Notes: generated by a model not told the origin, from the sequence alone. DNA of 64,000 nucleotides from Haladaptatus litoreus (GCF_900156425.1 NZ_FTNO01000001.1:992001-1056000), one strand, 5' to 3'; positions 24,449 to 33,840 are shown, counted from the stretch's first letter. Numbers and translations are program-made.

Positions 24449-25553
24449 AGCGACCGGTGATGCGACGACACCCTCTCGGCGCGACCGATTGCTGGAGTGG
24501 TTCGATGGAGCACTGATTACGCTCTGTCTCGGGAGCGTAATTGTCGTCGTCGCCGGGGGCCTCGTACAAGTGAGCTTTGGCGCGTTCTCGATGACGCTCG
24601 TCGAAGCGTGGCAGGCGGTGTTCAATCCCGAGGTGATATTCAACCGGCAGGCGTGGAACGCGTTCCTGTTCGGTGGTGAAGTCCCCGAAATGAACAAGCA
24701 GAGTCTCATCGTTTGGAACATTCGCCTTCCCCGAGTGTTCGTCGGTATCCTCGTCGGGATGAATCTCGCCGTCTCGGGGGCGATTTTCCAAGCAGTCACC
24801 CGGAACGAACTCGCGAGTCCGTTCATCCTCGGGGTTTCGTCTGGTGCCGGACTGCTAATCCTCCTCACGCTCGTGGTGTTCTCTGGGCTGTCGGCGTTCC
24901 TGCCGCTTATCGCCTCGGCGGGCGGCGCGCTCGCGTTCGTCATCGTGTACGGCATCGCGTGGAAAAACGGGACATCGCCGGTTCGGCTCGTCCTCGCGGG
25001 CGTCATCGTCGGAACCATCTTCGGATCGCTCCAGACGGCGCTGTTCTTCTTCGCCGACGACATCGGTGTCGTGCAGTCGGCTATCGCATGGACGACCGGG
25101 TCGCTGACCGGAACCGACTGGGAGCAGGTTCGGATGGCACTGCCGTGGACGGCCGTCGCAATGCTGCTCGCGCTGATTAGCTCGCGGCAGTTGAACGTGC
25201 TCCTCCTCGGTGAAAACACGGCGCAATCGCTCGGAATGAGTGTCGAAAAGGTTCGATTCGCGCTCTCGGGCGTCGCGGTGCTCGCCGCCGCGGCGAGCAT
25301 CGCAGTCGCCGGAATCGTCGGCTTCGTCGGACTCATCGTCCCACACATGGTTCGAAACATCGTCGGAAGCGATTACAAGAAGCTCATCATCGGCTGTCTC
25401 TTCGCTGGTCCAGCGTTGATGGTCGTGGCCGATGTCGGCGCGCGTCTCGCGTTGAATCCCGTACAGGTTCCGGTCGGCATTGTCACCGGCCTCATCGGTG
25501 GTCCGTACTTCCTGTATCTCATGCGCAAACAGGACAAGATGGGTGAAATCTGA
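24438..25553 (+). CDS. FecCD-family iron-chelate ABC transporter permease
   Basis: A 371-residue integral membrane permease with about nine or ten helices. Family motifs: IRLPRVFVGILVGMNLAVSG (TM coupling region), AVTRNELASPFILGVSSGAG, GLSAFLPLIASAGGALAF, and GFVGLIVPHMVRNIVGSDYK near the C-terminus, which contains the ATPase-coupling loop. It forms a homodimer with two copies of the ATPase. The start at 24438 overlaps the end of the flavoprotein gene and its TGA overlaps the ATPase ATG. Confidence 0.95.
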   Translation: MVSEATGDATTPSRRDRLLEWFDGALITLCLGSVIVVVAGGLVQVSFGAFSMTLVEAWQAVFNPEVIFNRQAWNAFLFGGEVPEMNKQSLIVWNIRLPRVFVGILVGMNLAVSGAIFQAVTRNELASPFILGVSSGAGLLILLTLVVFSGLSAFLPLIASAGGALAFVIVYGIAWKNGTSPVRLVLAGVIVGTIFGSLQTALFFFADDIGVVQSAIAWTTGSLTGTDWEQVRMALPWTAVAMLLALISSRQLNVLLLGENTAQSLGMSVEKVRFALSGVAVLAAAASIAVAGIVGFVGLIVPHMVRNIVGSDYKKLIIGCLFAGPALMVVADVGARLALNPVQVPVGIVTGLIGGPYFLYLMRKQDKMGEI

Positions 25554-26413
25554 TGGCTGAACCCCAGACAATCGCCGACGACTCAGCAGACGAGTCCGGT
25601 CACCCCAACAAGGTTGATGCGGCAAGTGAACTGGTTGGCGAGGACCTCGCCATCGGGTATCCGACCTCCACTGACCCGGTTGTCGAGTGCGAGAGGGTTG
25701 TGCTCCCGGCAGGCGAGGTCACGGCCCTCGTCGGGCCGAACGGGTCGGGAAAGAGTACGCTCCTGAAGTCGATGGCGAACCAACTCGCCCCCGAACGGGG
25801 TCGCATCCTCCTCGACGGAAACCAAATCCAATCGATGGAGTCAAAACAGCTCGCACAACAGCTCGGGCTTCTCTCCCAAGAGAACAGTTCTCCAGGGGGC
25901 CTTACAGTCGAAGATTTGGTCTTCCACGGCCGATACCCGCATCGCGGATTCTTCGAAGCCGTCTCGGAGAGCGACCGCGAAGCAGTCGAACGAGCGATAG
26001 CGTTAGCCGGTGTCGGACACCTTCGCGACGAGGAGATGAGCAATCTCAGTGGCGGACAGAAACAACTCGCGTGGATTGCGATGGTGCTCGCGCAGGACAC
26101 GGATATTCTCCTGCTCGACGAGCCGACCACGTATCTCGACCTCCATCACCAGCTTCGAGTCATGGAAGTCGTTCGAACGCTCAACCGCGAGGAAGGCGTC
26201 ACCGTCGGCATCGTGCTCCACGACATCGGACAGGCCGCGCGATTCGCGGACAACCTCGTTGCGATGAAAGAGGGAGAGCTGTACGACTGGGGGCCGCCGA
26301 TAGACGTTGTGACAGAAGGATTGCTCGCCGACGTCTTCCGTGTCGATGCCGACGTCGATAGCAGGAGTTCGACCGGGCCTCATATTGCACCCCACCGCGC
26401 AATCGAGGAGTGA
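25553..26413 (+). CDS. iron-chelate ABC transporter ATPase (FecE/FepC type)
   Basis: A 286-residue nucleotide-binding subunit. Walker A GPNGSGKSTLLKS (about 62-74), Q-loop in LGLLSQENSSPGG, signature NLSGGQKQLAWIA, Walker B DTDILLLDEPTTYLD and the switch His in VLHDIGQAARFAD are all intact. An acidic N-terminal extension of about 25 residues precedes the domain. Last gene of the operon, coupled to the permease through ATGA. Confidence 0.96.
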   Translation: MAEPQTIADDSADESGHPNKVDAASELVGEDLAIGYPTSTDPVVECERVVLPAGEVTALVGPNGSGKSTLLKSMANQLAPERGRILLDGNQIQSMESKQLAQQLGLLSQENSSPGGLTVEDLVFHGRYPHRGFFEAVSESDREAVERAIALAGVGHLRDEEMSNLSGGQKQLAWIAMVLAQDTDILLLDEPTTYLDLHHQLRVMEVVRTLNREEGVTVGIVLHDIGQAARFADNLVAMKEGELYDWGPPIDVVTEGLLADVFRVDADVDSRSSTGPHIAPHRAIEE

Positions 26414-26654
26414 GTCGGTCGGGGTTCACGGGTCGAGTATCGCCCGTCGTCTTTCTTGTGTGTCTGCAATTAAAAACAGACAGCGGTACCAGAATTCGAC
26501 TACGTCCAGACGGTTTCGGTCGCTTCGCTCCCGAACTGCGTCTGATTTAATCAAAATCCCTCCACGAGCTACATTGCTTCCGCTCATGAGTTTGTTTGCG
26601 GAAGCAAGTGGGCGCTACATCTTTCGCTCCTCACCTTCGTTCGTCGCAGAAAGA

Positions 26655-26729
26655 TGGGCGCTACAGGATTTGAACCCGTGGCAGCTTGGTCCGAAGCCAA
26701 GCACTCTGTCCAGACTGAGCTAAGCGCCC
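26655..26729 (-). tRNA. tRNA-Arg (anticodon TCG)
   Basis: On the minus strand GGGCGCT pairs with AGCGCCC to close the acceptor stem, followed by an A discriminator and no encoded CCA. A D-arm with TTAGCTCAG, an anticodon arm CTTGG-CTTCGGA-CCAAG, and a T-arm with GGTTCAAATCC are all present. Loop positions 34-36 read TCG, which decodes CGA as arginine. No intron is seen. The 240 bp between the iron operon and this tRNA hold no other feature I can support. Confidence 0.95.
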
Positions 26730-26832
26730 TGTACTCACATCTTTTGCGTGGTACCTTTTAAACGTCGTGGTTTCGAATCGGGGAAAGTCGCATCCGCTCC
26801 ATTTATACCGGGTGGGCCGAGTACGACGCCGT

Positions 26833-27723
26833 ATGGCTACTGACGGGCGTGCAAAAGGACTGTTCGAACTCACGCGCCCGGGGAACACGTTCGCGGCGGG
26901 AGTGCTGACGTTTATTGGCGCGTTCGTCGCGGGCGGCGTTGTCACCGACGCAAAGCCGGTACAGGTCGCCGGAGCGGTGCTGGCGACGTGGTTAGCGACC
27001 GGTGCAGGAAACGCGATTAACGACTACTTCGACCGGAAGATAGACCGCATCAACGCGCCGGAGCGACCGATTCCGCGCGGTGCAGTCTCACCGCGCGGTG
27101 CCCTGCTATTCAGTGGACTACTGTTTGCAGGTGCAGTCGTTTCGGCACTCGTACTTCCGCTGCTCGCAATCGCAATTGCGGCCATAAACCTCCTTGCGCT
27201 CGTCGCCTACACGAAACTATTCAAGGGACTGCCGGGAGTCGGCAACGCGGTCGTGGCGTATCTCGGCGGGAGCACGTTCCTCTTCGGGAGCGTCGCAGTC
27301 GCCGTTGATGCAGGAAACACTGCAGTTTCACTCGGGGCTGATGCGGGAGTTCGCGCCGCGTTCATTCTCTTCTTGCTGGCAGGGCTTTCGACGTTCACAC
27401 GCGAGGTTATCAAAGACGTAGAGGATATGGCGGGCGACCGCGAAGAGGGGTTGAACACGCTTCCGCTGGCCATCGGTGCGCGACCTGCAATCCTCGTTGG
27501 AGCCGTTTTCCTCGGACTCGCCGTTCTGGCGAGTCCGCTCCCGTATGTGTGGGGAACGTTCGGCCTTCCGTATCTCGCGGTTGTCCTCCCGGCGGACGCC
27601 CTCATGCTCTATGCAGTGTACGAGAGCGTCGGTAACCCGACGGCGGGACAAAACCATCTGAAGTACGGAATGTTTCTCGCCGCAATCGCGTTCGTCGTCG
27701 GCCGAGTCGCCGTGTTAGCGTGA
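26833..27723 (+). CDS. digeranylgeranylglyceryl phosphate synthase (UbiA family)
   Basis: A 296-residue prenyltransferase with about eight or nine TM helices that adds the second geranylgeranyl chain during archaeal ether-lipid synthesis. The first Asp-rich motif is NDYFDRKIDRINAPERPIPRG and the second is DVEDMAGDREEGLNTLP, both with intact magnesium-binding Asp residues. The start MATDGRAKGLFELTRPGNTF matches the family. UbiA enzymes with other acceptors are the alternative, but the length and motif pair fit the archaeal lipid enzyme. It starts just after the divergent tRNA gene. Confidence 0.9.
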   Translation: MATDGRAKGLFELTRPGNTFAAGVLTFIGAFVAGGVVTDAKPVQVAGAVLATWLATGAGNAINDYFDRKIDRINAPERPIPRGAVSPRGALLFSGLLFAGAVVSALVLPLLAIAIAAINLLALVAYTKLFKGLPGVGNAVVAYLGGSTFLFGSVAVAVDAGNTAVSLGADAGVRAAFILFLLAGLSTFTREVIKDVEDMAGDREEGLNTLPLAIGARPAILVGAVFLGLAVLASPLPYVWGTFGLPYLAVVLPADALMLYAVYESVGNPTAGQNHLKYGMFLAAIAFVVGRVAVLA

Positions 27724-27864
27724 GTAACTGATCGAACCGCTCAACCAGCAATCAAAAAGAATATAAGTGGACTCCAATATATTAATCCCAGATGAGGCAG
27801 GGGGAGAAAAGGGATACGCTATCTGTGTCCGTTTCTGTCCGCTACACTGGTGTGAGGTACCACG

Positions 27865-28506
27865 ATGTATACGTTAGGCAATAAGTTCTCGGAGTTGGAA
27901 ATCGACCCGGGGACGAACCTGCTCATTTCGGGTTCACCGATGACTGGCAAGAGGAATCTCGCGCTCGACACCCTTGCATACGGTGGTAACCATGGCGACG
28001 GCGCGATTATCGTGACGACGAAGGACAGCGGCGAACACGCGCTCGAGGAGTACGAATCGCGCCTCGAAACCCCGTCGTCACCCGTCGGCATCGTCGATTG
28101 CGTCTCGAAGCAACAGGGGATGTCCGTGCGTCGTGTCGATAGCGTCGAGTTCGCGTCCTCGCCGGTCGATATGACTGGTATCGGTATCAAACTGTCAGAG
28201 TTCCTGCAGCGATTTTACGATTCGGGCGTGCGTGCGAACTGAATCGCGTTCGACTCGCTTTCGACGCTTCTCATGTATTCGAATCTCCAGACAGTCTTCC
28301 GATTCCTGCACGTTTTCACCGGGTGCGTCCAGAGCGCGGAAGCCTTCGGGTTGTTCATCATCGATTCGACGGCCCACGACAACCAGACGATGAGTACGCT
28401 CCGGCAGCTGTTCGACGGCGAAATCGAAGTTCGAGAGGCCGATGGGAACGAATCCGAACTCAGGATGAAAGGCGTCGGCAAAACCGCTGGCTGGCAACCG
28501 TTGTAG
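27865..28506 (+). pseudogene. RecA-like DUF7504-type regulator gene interrupted by one stop codon
   Basis: The first 125 codons encode FSELEIDPGTNLLISGSPMT with a P-loop-like GSPMTGKRNLALD and IIVTTKDSGEHALEEYESRL. At 28240-28242 an in-frame TGA interrupts what continues in the same frame as IAFDSLSTLLMYSNLQTVFR, FLHVFTGCVQSAEAFGLFII and a C-terminus ending GWQPL. A CGA-to-TGA transition accounts for it. Intact haloarchaeal relatives are about 200 residues and resemble KaiC/RecA-type signalling proteins, from memory. A TATA-like AAGAATATAAG lies about 90 bp upstream. Confidence 0.82.
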
Positions 28507-28530
28507 CGCCGGAGTCTCCGGCGCTACAAC
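28500..28530 (+). terminator. perfect 31-bp palindrome overlapping a stop codon
   Basis: The arms GTTGTAGCGCCGGAG and CTCCGGCGCTACAAC flank a single T at 28515. The left arm includes the TAG at 28504-28506 that ends the DUF7504-like frame. RNA from either strand would fold into a very stable GC-rich hairpin, so it may terminate or protect the transcript 3' end. No U-run follows, so intrinsic termination is uncertain. Confidence 0.55.
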
Positions 28531-28597
28531 GGAAATCATCGGCCAACACTGGTCACGGGGCCAAATCCTTTTCCACGTTCGTGGCGTCGGTACCTCC

Positions 28598-29008
28598 ATG
28601 CCAATCGAAAGCGACGACGAACTTCGTGACATCCTCGAACTCGACACCGTGGCCGTCGTCGGTTGTTCCTCGACGCCCGGCAAGGACGCCCACGAGATTC
28701 CGAAATACCTCCGTGAACACGGCTACGACGTCATCCCGGTCAACCCCTTTGCAGACGAGATTTTCGGCCGAACTGTCTACGATTCGCTCACCGATGTAGA
28801 CGAGGAAATCGACATCGTGGACGTGTTCCGCCCGAGCGAGGAAGTGAGCGACATCGTGGACAACGCCATCGAACGCGATGACGCAGGCGTGGTGTGGACG
28901 CAGTTAGGGATTCGAGACGACGAGGCCGCGAAGCGAGCGGAAGACGCCGGAAAACGGGTCGTGCAAGACCACTGTATGAAAGTCGAGCATCAGCGATTGG
29001 TGGAGTAG
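28598..29008 (+). CDS. CoA-binding domain protein
   Basis: A 136-residue Rossmann-like protein of the CoA_binding_2 family. LDTVAVVGCSSTPGKDAHEI is the dinucleotide-like loop that binds the CoA ADP moiety; GYDVIPVNPFADEIFGRTVY, DEEIDIVDVFRPSEEV and GVVWTQLGI follow in the conserved order, ending QDHCMKVEHQRL. The family can bind CoA or act in CoA-linked redox regulation but has no settled reaction. It stands alone between the palindrome and the convergent sodium symporter gene. Confidence 0.92.
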   Translation: MPIESDDELRDILELDTVAVVGCSSTPGKDAHEIPKYLREHGYDVIPVNPFADEIFGRTVYDSLTDVDEEIDIVDVFRPSEEVSDIVDNAIERDDAGVVWTQLGIRDDEAAKRAEDAGKRVVQDHCMKVEHQRLVE

Positions 29009-29053
29009 ACGAAATTCGCAAGCAAAGAATACCGCTTGAAAAGCCGCCTGTGG

Positions 29054-30418
29054 TTAGAATATCCACTGGACGACGTTGATGTTGGCGAACGAGGCGAGGC
29101 TGATTAGCAGCGTCATTCCGACTGCGGCGAGCACGACAATACGAACGTGCCACAGCCAGTATCGGGGCAGGAATCGCTCGTGAAGCCCTTCACCGAGTTC
29201 GGCCATCGCTTCGCGGCCGTACACCCAACCCACGAACACAGTAACGAGAAAGATTCCGGTGGGAAGTAGAACCTCACTCGCAATCGAATCGAACAGCTCC
29301 AGCGTGCCCGTGTTCAGCGCGGATGGAACACCCAGAAGGAACGCAGCGAACCCGACGCCAGCGGCAATCATCGGCCGTGGAATGGGGAAATTATCGACGA
29401 AGTACGCGGTCGGAATTTCGAGTAGACTTATCGCCGAAGAAACAGCCGCGATGAGGACGACGAGGTAGAACACGATTCCGAGTAGCTCCCCGGCCGGGAG
29501 CGTCCGAAACGCGTTTGCGATGCTGACGAAGATGGCACCAGCACCGGCATCGCCGGGTTGGACACCCTGCGCGAAAAGCAAGGGAAAGACGATGAGGCCC
29601 GCGAGGTAGCCAACGAACGTGTTCACGATGACGACGGCCAATCCATCGGCGAGGAGGCTTTCCGAGTCTTCCACGTACGACGCATAGGTAATCATAATGC
29701 CCGAGCCAAGCGACAGCGTAAACAACACTTCGCCGACTGCGGCGGGGATGAGGGTTTCGAAGTTCGAGAAGATGTAATCAAAATCGGGTTCGAGGAAGTA
29801 CTCGTACCCAGCACCCGCGCCCCGGAGCGTTGCGGCGTAGACCGCAAGACAGACCATCAGGACGACGATAGCGGGAACCATCAGTTTGGTTGCCAGTTCG
29901 ATACCGCGTTCGATTCCGAACGCGACGATACCGATTGTGATGAGCATGAAGACGGCGGTAAAGAAGAGTGCATCCAGACCTGCGGCGGCACCGCTGAAGT
30001 GGGCGGCGGGATTAGCGAAGTATGCGCCGCTCGAACTCTCTACTAAGTACCGAATAACCCACCCACCGACGACGCTGTAATACGACACGACCCAAAACGC
30101 GGAGACGGCCGCGAGAACGCCAGCCAGTTTCCATATCCGACCACCGGAGCCAAATGCATCAACGACGTTTCGATGCGACCGTCGTCCGATTGTGAACTCC
30201 GCAAGCATGGCTGGAAGCCCGATGAGGAGGATGGCGATGAAGTCAACGACGAGAAACGCAGAACCACCGTGACTCGCCGCTTCGTACGGAAACCGCCAGA
30301 TGTTCCCGAGGCCGACCGCACTTCCTATTGCCGCGGCGATGAACCCCGCCCGTGACGCCCAGTGTTCTCGAACAGGGGTTCGGTCGCGTGCCGACCCCTG
30401 CGTATTCTCTGCCGACAT
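29054..30418 (-). CDS. sodium-dependent neurotransmitter-symporter-family transporter
   Basis: A 454-residue LeuT-fold transporter with about 11 helices. The start at MSAENTQGSARDR puts the signature REHWASRAGFIAAAIGSAVG followed by LGNIWRFPYEAASHGG at residues 16-50; this holds the unwound TM1 sodium site. TSLGSG-like TLSLGSGIMITYASYV is the TM6 region. The substrate is probably an amino acid or small amine; the sequence does not identify which. The divergent 270-bp gap to the NUDIX gene is AT-rich at its centre. Confidence 0.93.
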   Translation of the reverse strand: MSAENTQGSARDRTPVREHWASRAGFIAAAIGSAVGLGNIWRFPYEAASHGGSAFLVVDFIAILLIGLPAMLAEFTIGRRSHRNVVDAFGSGGRIWKLAGVLAAVSAFWVVSYYSVVGGWVIRYLVESSSGAYFANPAAHFSGAAAGLDALFFTAVFMLITIGIVAFGIERGIELATKLMVPAIVVLMVCLAVYAATLRGAGAGYEYFLEPDFDYIFSNFETLIPAAVGEVLFTLSLGSGIMITYASYVEDSESLLADGLAVVIVNTFVGYLAGLIVFPLLFAQGVQPGDAGAGAIFVSIANAFRTLPAGELLGIVFYLVVLIAAVSSAISLLEIPTAYFVDNFPIPRPMIAAGVGFAAFLLGVPSALNTGTLELFDSIASEVLLPTGIFLVTVFVGWVYGREAMAELGEGLHERFLPRYWLWHVRIVVLAAVGMTLLISLASFANINVVQWIF

Positions 30419-30688
30419 GGGGGAGAAGAACCATCTGTGATAGCTTTGTTGTTCTGTCCCATCTTTCGAAAAATCCGCCATTTCGGCCCAGAAATGGACG
30501 TTTTCCTACTGTGATTTGGGAACGGGTTGCCTCTCACCACTACCATCCCTTGAGAAAAGAGATTCCTCGACACGTTTCTTCTGTAGCACTGACACAGCGA
30601 CCGCGGTATTCCGGCTACACCAACCGCTAACGGAAATTTTCGGACAATGGACAGATTGAAGTCAATCAACTAAAAGTACCAATACAAT

Positions 30689-31229
30689 ATGTCAGAACGT
30701 TCGAATCTCTACGTCGGTAAAATCACCCAAATAAGCGATTCTCTTCGGCCCGGACGGAGACGTGCTGGTGACGAAAGTCGGTGACCATTGGAAACCACCG
30801 GCAGGGAAGTTCGAGTTCGGCGAAACCCTCGTCGGTGGACTCCGCCGCGAACTCCGCGAAGAACTCGACATCGACGCCGTGGTCGGGCCGCCGGTCGAGG
30901 CGATGTATGGCGGATGGCTCGACGGCGAAACCGGAAATCCACTCGTAACGCTCGTCTATCGGTGTGAAACGGACGACACGGAAATCGACCTGAACCACGA
31001 ACACGACGATTACGAGTGGGTTTCTCCCGAACTGGCGGCTGACCGATTGGAAGAGACGTTTTCTGCTCGATTCAGGCGTGCAGTCGAACGAGCGACCGCG
31101 CTCGGCGGCGCGGAACCGTTCGAGGCGACGGCCGACCCGCATGTGGATACGGAACTGTCCGAAGAAGAGGTGCTGAAACAACTCGCCGCCGCTCGGGCCG
31201 CAGACCCGCCGGAGACGGATTCACAATAA
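30689..31229 (+). pseudogene. NUDIX hydrolase with an N-terminal frameshift
   Basis: ATG at 30689 starts MSERSNLYVGKITQ, then goes out of frame and stops at TGA 30783-30785. The expected AILFGPDGDVLVTKVGDHWK continues in another frame from about 30735. Removing one T at about 30732 (CAAATAAGCG to CAAAAAGCG) restores ITQKAILFGPDG. The rest is a full NUDIX protein with box AGKFEFGETLVGGLRRELRE followed by ELDI, where the usual Gly is Asp. The downstream part could be expressed from GTG 30762 as a 155-residue protein. A sequencing error is the main alternative. Confidence 0.8.
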
Positions 31230-31288
31230 TCCACGCGCAACGAGCTATTTCTTGAAAAGCGTGGAACGAAGGGATTCGTGGGGGACGC

Positions 31289-33481
31289 TTAACTGTTCGC
31301 CTTGCCCTTCCCAGAGTCGTCTCCCTTGCCGGGATTACCGTTTCCTTTCCCCGAATTTCCGTCTCCCTTGCCGGGATTATCTTCGTCGTCGCCGTCGTCG
31401 TTTCCGTGGCCACGGTCGTCGTCCGTTTCCGGGTCGTACACGTACAGACAGTCGTTGCTGTACGACCGGCCGAACTTGTCGGCATCCTCACAGCAGAGGA
31501 CGCGACCGTCGTCCATCACGTAGACGTTGTCGATGTTGATGAGCGCGTCGTCCGCCACGTCGGCGGGGTCGCTCGCGTCCGGGCCGACGATGACGGGTTC
31601 GAGGGTCGAGACGTTGTAGTCGTCTTCGAGTTCGGCGCGGTAGACGACGCCGCCGTCCACGCGGTCGAGTCGAACATCGCCCAGCGTGTCGGCCATGGCG
31701 TCGTTGAGTTCCGAAATTGCGAAGTAGACGTAGTCGCCGGGTTGCGCCCCTGCAACGCTGTCCACTCCTTCGGCCTTGTTGAACTCGATGGTCGCACCGA
31801 TTTCCTTGGCGGCGGCGCGGGTTTCGAGAAACGGAACCTTGCGGAGTTCGTCGTCCACGCCGTCCGGCCCGTCGCGTTCGAACTGTTCTGCCCACGCGAG
31901 GATTTCCTCGTTCGTGATGTAGTTCTGGTTTCCGTTCTCCACGATTTCCTTGTCGGCCTCTTCGATTGCCGCGTCGAGGTCTTCCTGCCAGTCGGTTTCT
32001 GCGTGCGTTTCGAGGTAGTCCACCTGCGTGATGTCGTCGTACTCGGCAATCCACTCCTCGGCTTCGCGGTTGGTGGCGTGGCCCAGTTCTATCCACTCGA
32101 ATTCGAGGTCGACATCAGCTGGTGGGTTCTTCTTCGCGGCTTCTTCGTTGGTCACCTTCGGGGCGTACAGCGTTCCGGCGGTGTCCATTGGGTCACAGAA
32201 GTCCGGAATCGGCTCGTCGGCGACGAACTTGTAGATGCCCTTGCTGTCGCCGTCGGAGCAGCCGTACACCGTTTTCAAGTCGCTCTGCACGTCCGGTGCC
32301 TCCCACGCGGCCCGACCCATGACGTAGTATTTGACCGGTTGTGGCGTTTCCGCGGTCGGTTCGCGGACATCGACGTGGTAGCCATAGCGGTACGGATTCG
32401 GGTAGGTGTCGCCGATTGGTTCGGTCGTGTTGGACTCGTCTTCCGCGGATTGGTCAACCGGACTCGAAGTTTGGTCAATCTGTTCCGCGCCGAGATAGTA
32501 CGCGAGGAATTCGAGTCCCGTCAGCGCCCAGTATCCCTGCACGGCCCACGATTCGTCACCGTAGTAGCCGTCGATAGCCTCCTGAATTCCGTTCGGATTC
32601 GGTCGATTCCAGAATTGGCTGGCTCCGACGAGGTTTTTCCCGGTTCCCTGCTCGACGATGTCACCAACCGTCGCGGTGAGCGAAACGCGAGGGTGTGCGT
32701 AGTTCTCCTCGGATGAAATCATCGTGTTCCACGGGGAGAGGTCACCGTAGCAGTTGATTCGCGTGCCACCGAGTTCGCGCAGAGGTTCCGTGTTGGCGAG
32801 GTTGATGGCGGACTCTAAGTCGGCACTCCACTCGCCGTCGGCGTCCTGACTGATTGGAATGCGGGAGATGTTTCCGGGGCTGTTTTCCCAGTTAGTGAAC
32901 AGGTACCCTTCGGTTCCCTCGTCGTTCGTGGCGACGAACTCGTTACAGTCCGGATTGTAGGCGGCGTCTCCGTACTGGGTTCCGGCGAAGACGTCTCGGG
33001 TGATGTCCCACCCGTCGGGCGTTTGAACGACACCGAGACGCTCGGTACCGCCGTTGATGCGGTCTTCTTCCTGCGCGAGGAACACGTACTCCCCGTCCGC
33101 ACTCCGAATCGTCCCCTGTTCTTCGTTCGTCTGGGGCGTCGATAGCTCGTCGAAATCGTCGTTGCTCCCGCCCATCGAGAACTGGAAACCGCTGAAATAG
33201 CCGATTCCGGATTTGTTGTACGGTGCGGGGTTGTCCCGACTCGGGTGCTGGAGGCTGTAGAGCGGAGTTCCGTCCTTGAACACGAACGGTCCGGTGACTT
33301 CCGCACCGAACGCCGTCGATGAAAATCGTTTGAGACCGCCCTTCACGTAGGGTGCGTGAGGCGTGTCGTCGTCTTCTGGAGGTTCTGTACTCTCGATTCC
33401 GGTAACGTTCGAGGAAACGCTCGCGCCCAACGTGGCGGCCACGGATGTTGCCATCAGTTTGCGTCTGGTGAACTCGACCAT
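31289..33481 (-). CDS. PhoX-type (DUF839) exported phosphatase-like protein
   Basis: A 730-residue secreted protein. A Tat signal FTRRKLMATSVAATLGASVS follows the chosen Met at 33481; two further in-frame Mets upstream would bury the signal. The beta-propeller core contains TPLYSLQHPSRDNPAPYNKSG, FVATNDEGTEGYLFTNWENS, LGGTRINCYGDLSPWNTMIS (calcium-ligand region with the conserved Cys-x4-Pro-Trp) and ISSEENYAHPR. These fit calcium/iron-dependent alkaline phosphatase PhoX. The C-terminal 40 residues are GKGxGN-type repeats with Asp runs, probably disordered or wall-associated. Alone in its operon. Phosphate release outside the cell is the likely role. Confidence 0.85.
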   Translation of the reverse strand: MVEFTRRKLMATSVAATLGASVSSNVTGIESTEPPEDDDTPHAPYVKGGLKRFSSTAFGAEVTGPFVFKDGTPLYSLQHPSRDNPAPYNKSGIGYFSGFQFSMGGSNDDFDELSTPQTNEEQGTIRSADGEYVFLAQEEDRINGGTERLGVVQTPDGWDITRDVFAGTQYGDAAYNPDCNEFVATNDEGTEGYLFTNWENSPGNISRIPISQDADGEWSADLESAINLANTEPLRELGGTRINCYGDLSPWNTMISSEENYAHPRVSLTATVGDIVEQGTGKNLVGASQFWNRPNPNGIQEAIDGYYGDESWAVQGYWALTGLEFLAYYLGAEQIDQTSSPVDQSAEDESNTTEPIGDTYPNPYRYGYHVDVREPTAETPQPVKYYVMGRAAWEAPDVQSDLKTVYGCSDGDSKGIYKFVADEPIPDFCDPMDTAGTLYAPKVTNEEAAKKNPPADVDLEFEWIELGHATNREAEEWIAEYDDITQVDYLETHAETDWQEDLDAAIEEADKEIVENGNQNYITNEEILAWAEQFERDGPDGVDDELRKVPFLETRAAAKEIGATIEFNKAEGVDSVAGAQPGDYVYFAISELNDAMADTLGDVRLDRVDGGVVYRAELEDDYNVSTLEPVIVGPDASDPADVADDALINIDNVYVMDDGRVLCCEDADKFGRSYSNDCLYVYDPETDDDRGHGNDDGDDEDNPGKGDGNSGKGNGNPGKGDDSGKGKANS

Positions 33482-33840
33482 GCAGTTAGGTAGATACGTT
33501 TCGGTCATATGTAAATTTATAATAGATATATTTGATATATACCGCAATCTCAATATCCATGATAACTATATATCGTTTTATCTTATATTATCTAAAATTT
33601 TAAATGCCTCTGCGCACTATCGAGACACTACTTTTTGTGGCGTGAAATCACCGCATTGACGCAGGAAAGGTGGATTTAGTCGACCTATATTCCGGCAAAA
33701 TATATGAAATCGGATAGCAATCTGTCAGAACTCTATATTATTTGGCATACAGCAGAACCCCCCGCACGCCTTGGCAGAGGATTATCTAAAAATACGATAG
33801 TCTGGAGAGACAATATGCACCCGTAAGGAGGCGGAGGATG
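33482..33840. other. AT-rich intergenic stretch upstream of the PhoX-type gene
   Basis: These 359 bp are far richer in A and T than the flanks, including TATATTTGATATATACC and ATATATCGTTTTATC at 33520-33580. They include the leftward promoter of the PhoX-like gene, with ATTTATAAT about 30 bp upstream of its start. No ORF, tRNA or strong repeat is seen. The composition suggests horizontally acquired or poorly constrained DNA. Confidence 0.6.

Noticed and set aside
28240..28242. Selenocysteine or pyrrolysine readthrough at the in-frame TGA
   Set aside because: Pyrrolysine uses TAG; no selenocysteine hairpin is visible and the system is not known in Halobacteria; a nonsense mutation or error is simpler.
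30728..30785. Programmed frameshifting in the NUDIX gene
   Set aside because: No slippery heptamer or following pseudoknot is apparent; a one-base insertion fits better.
31406..32716. 436-codon open frame on the plus strand opposite the PhoX-like gene
   Set aside because: Arg/Val/Phe-rich with no recognisable domain; it is the mirror of a real acidic GC-rich gene with Tat signal and propeller motifs.
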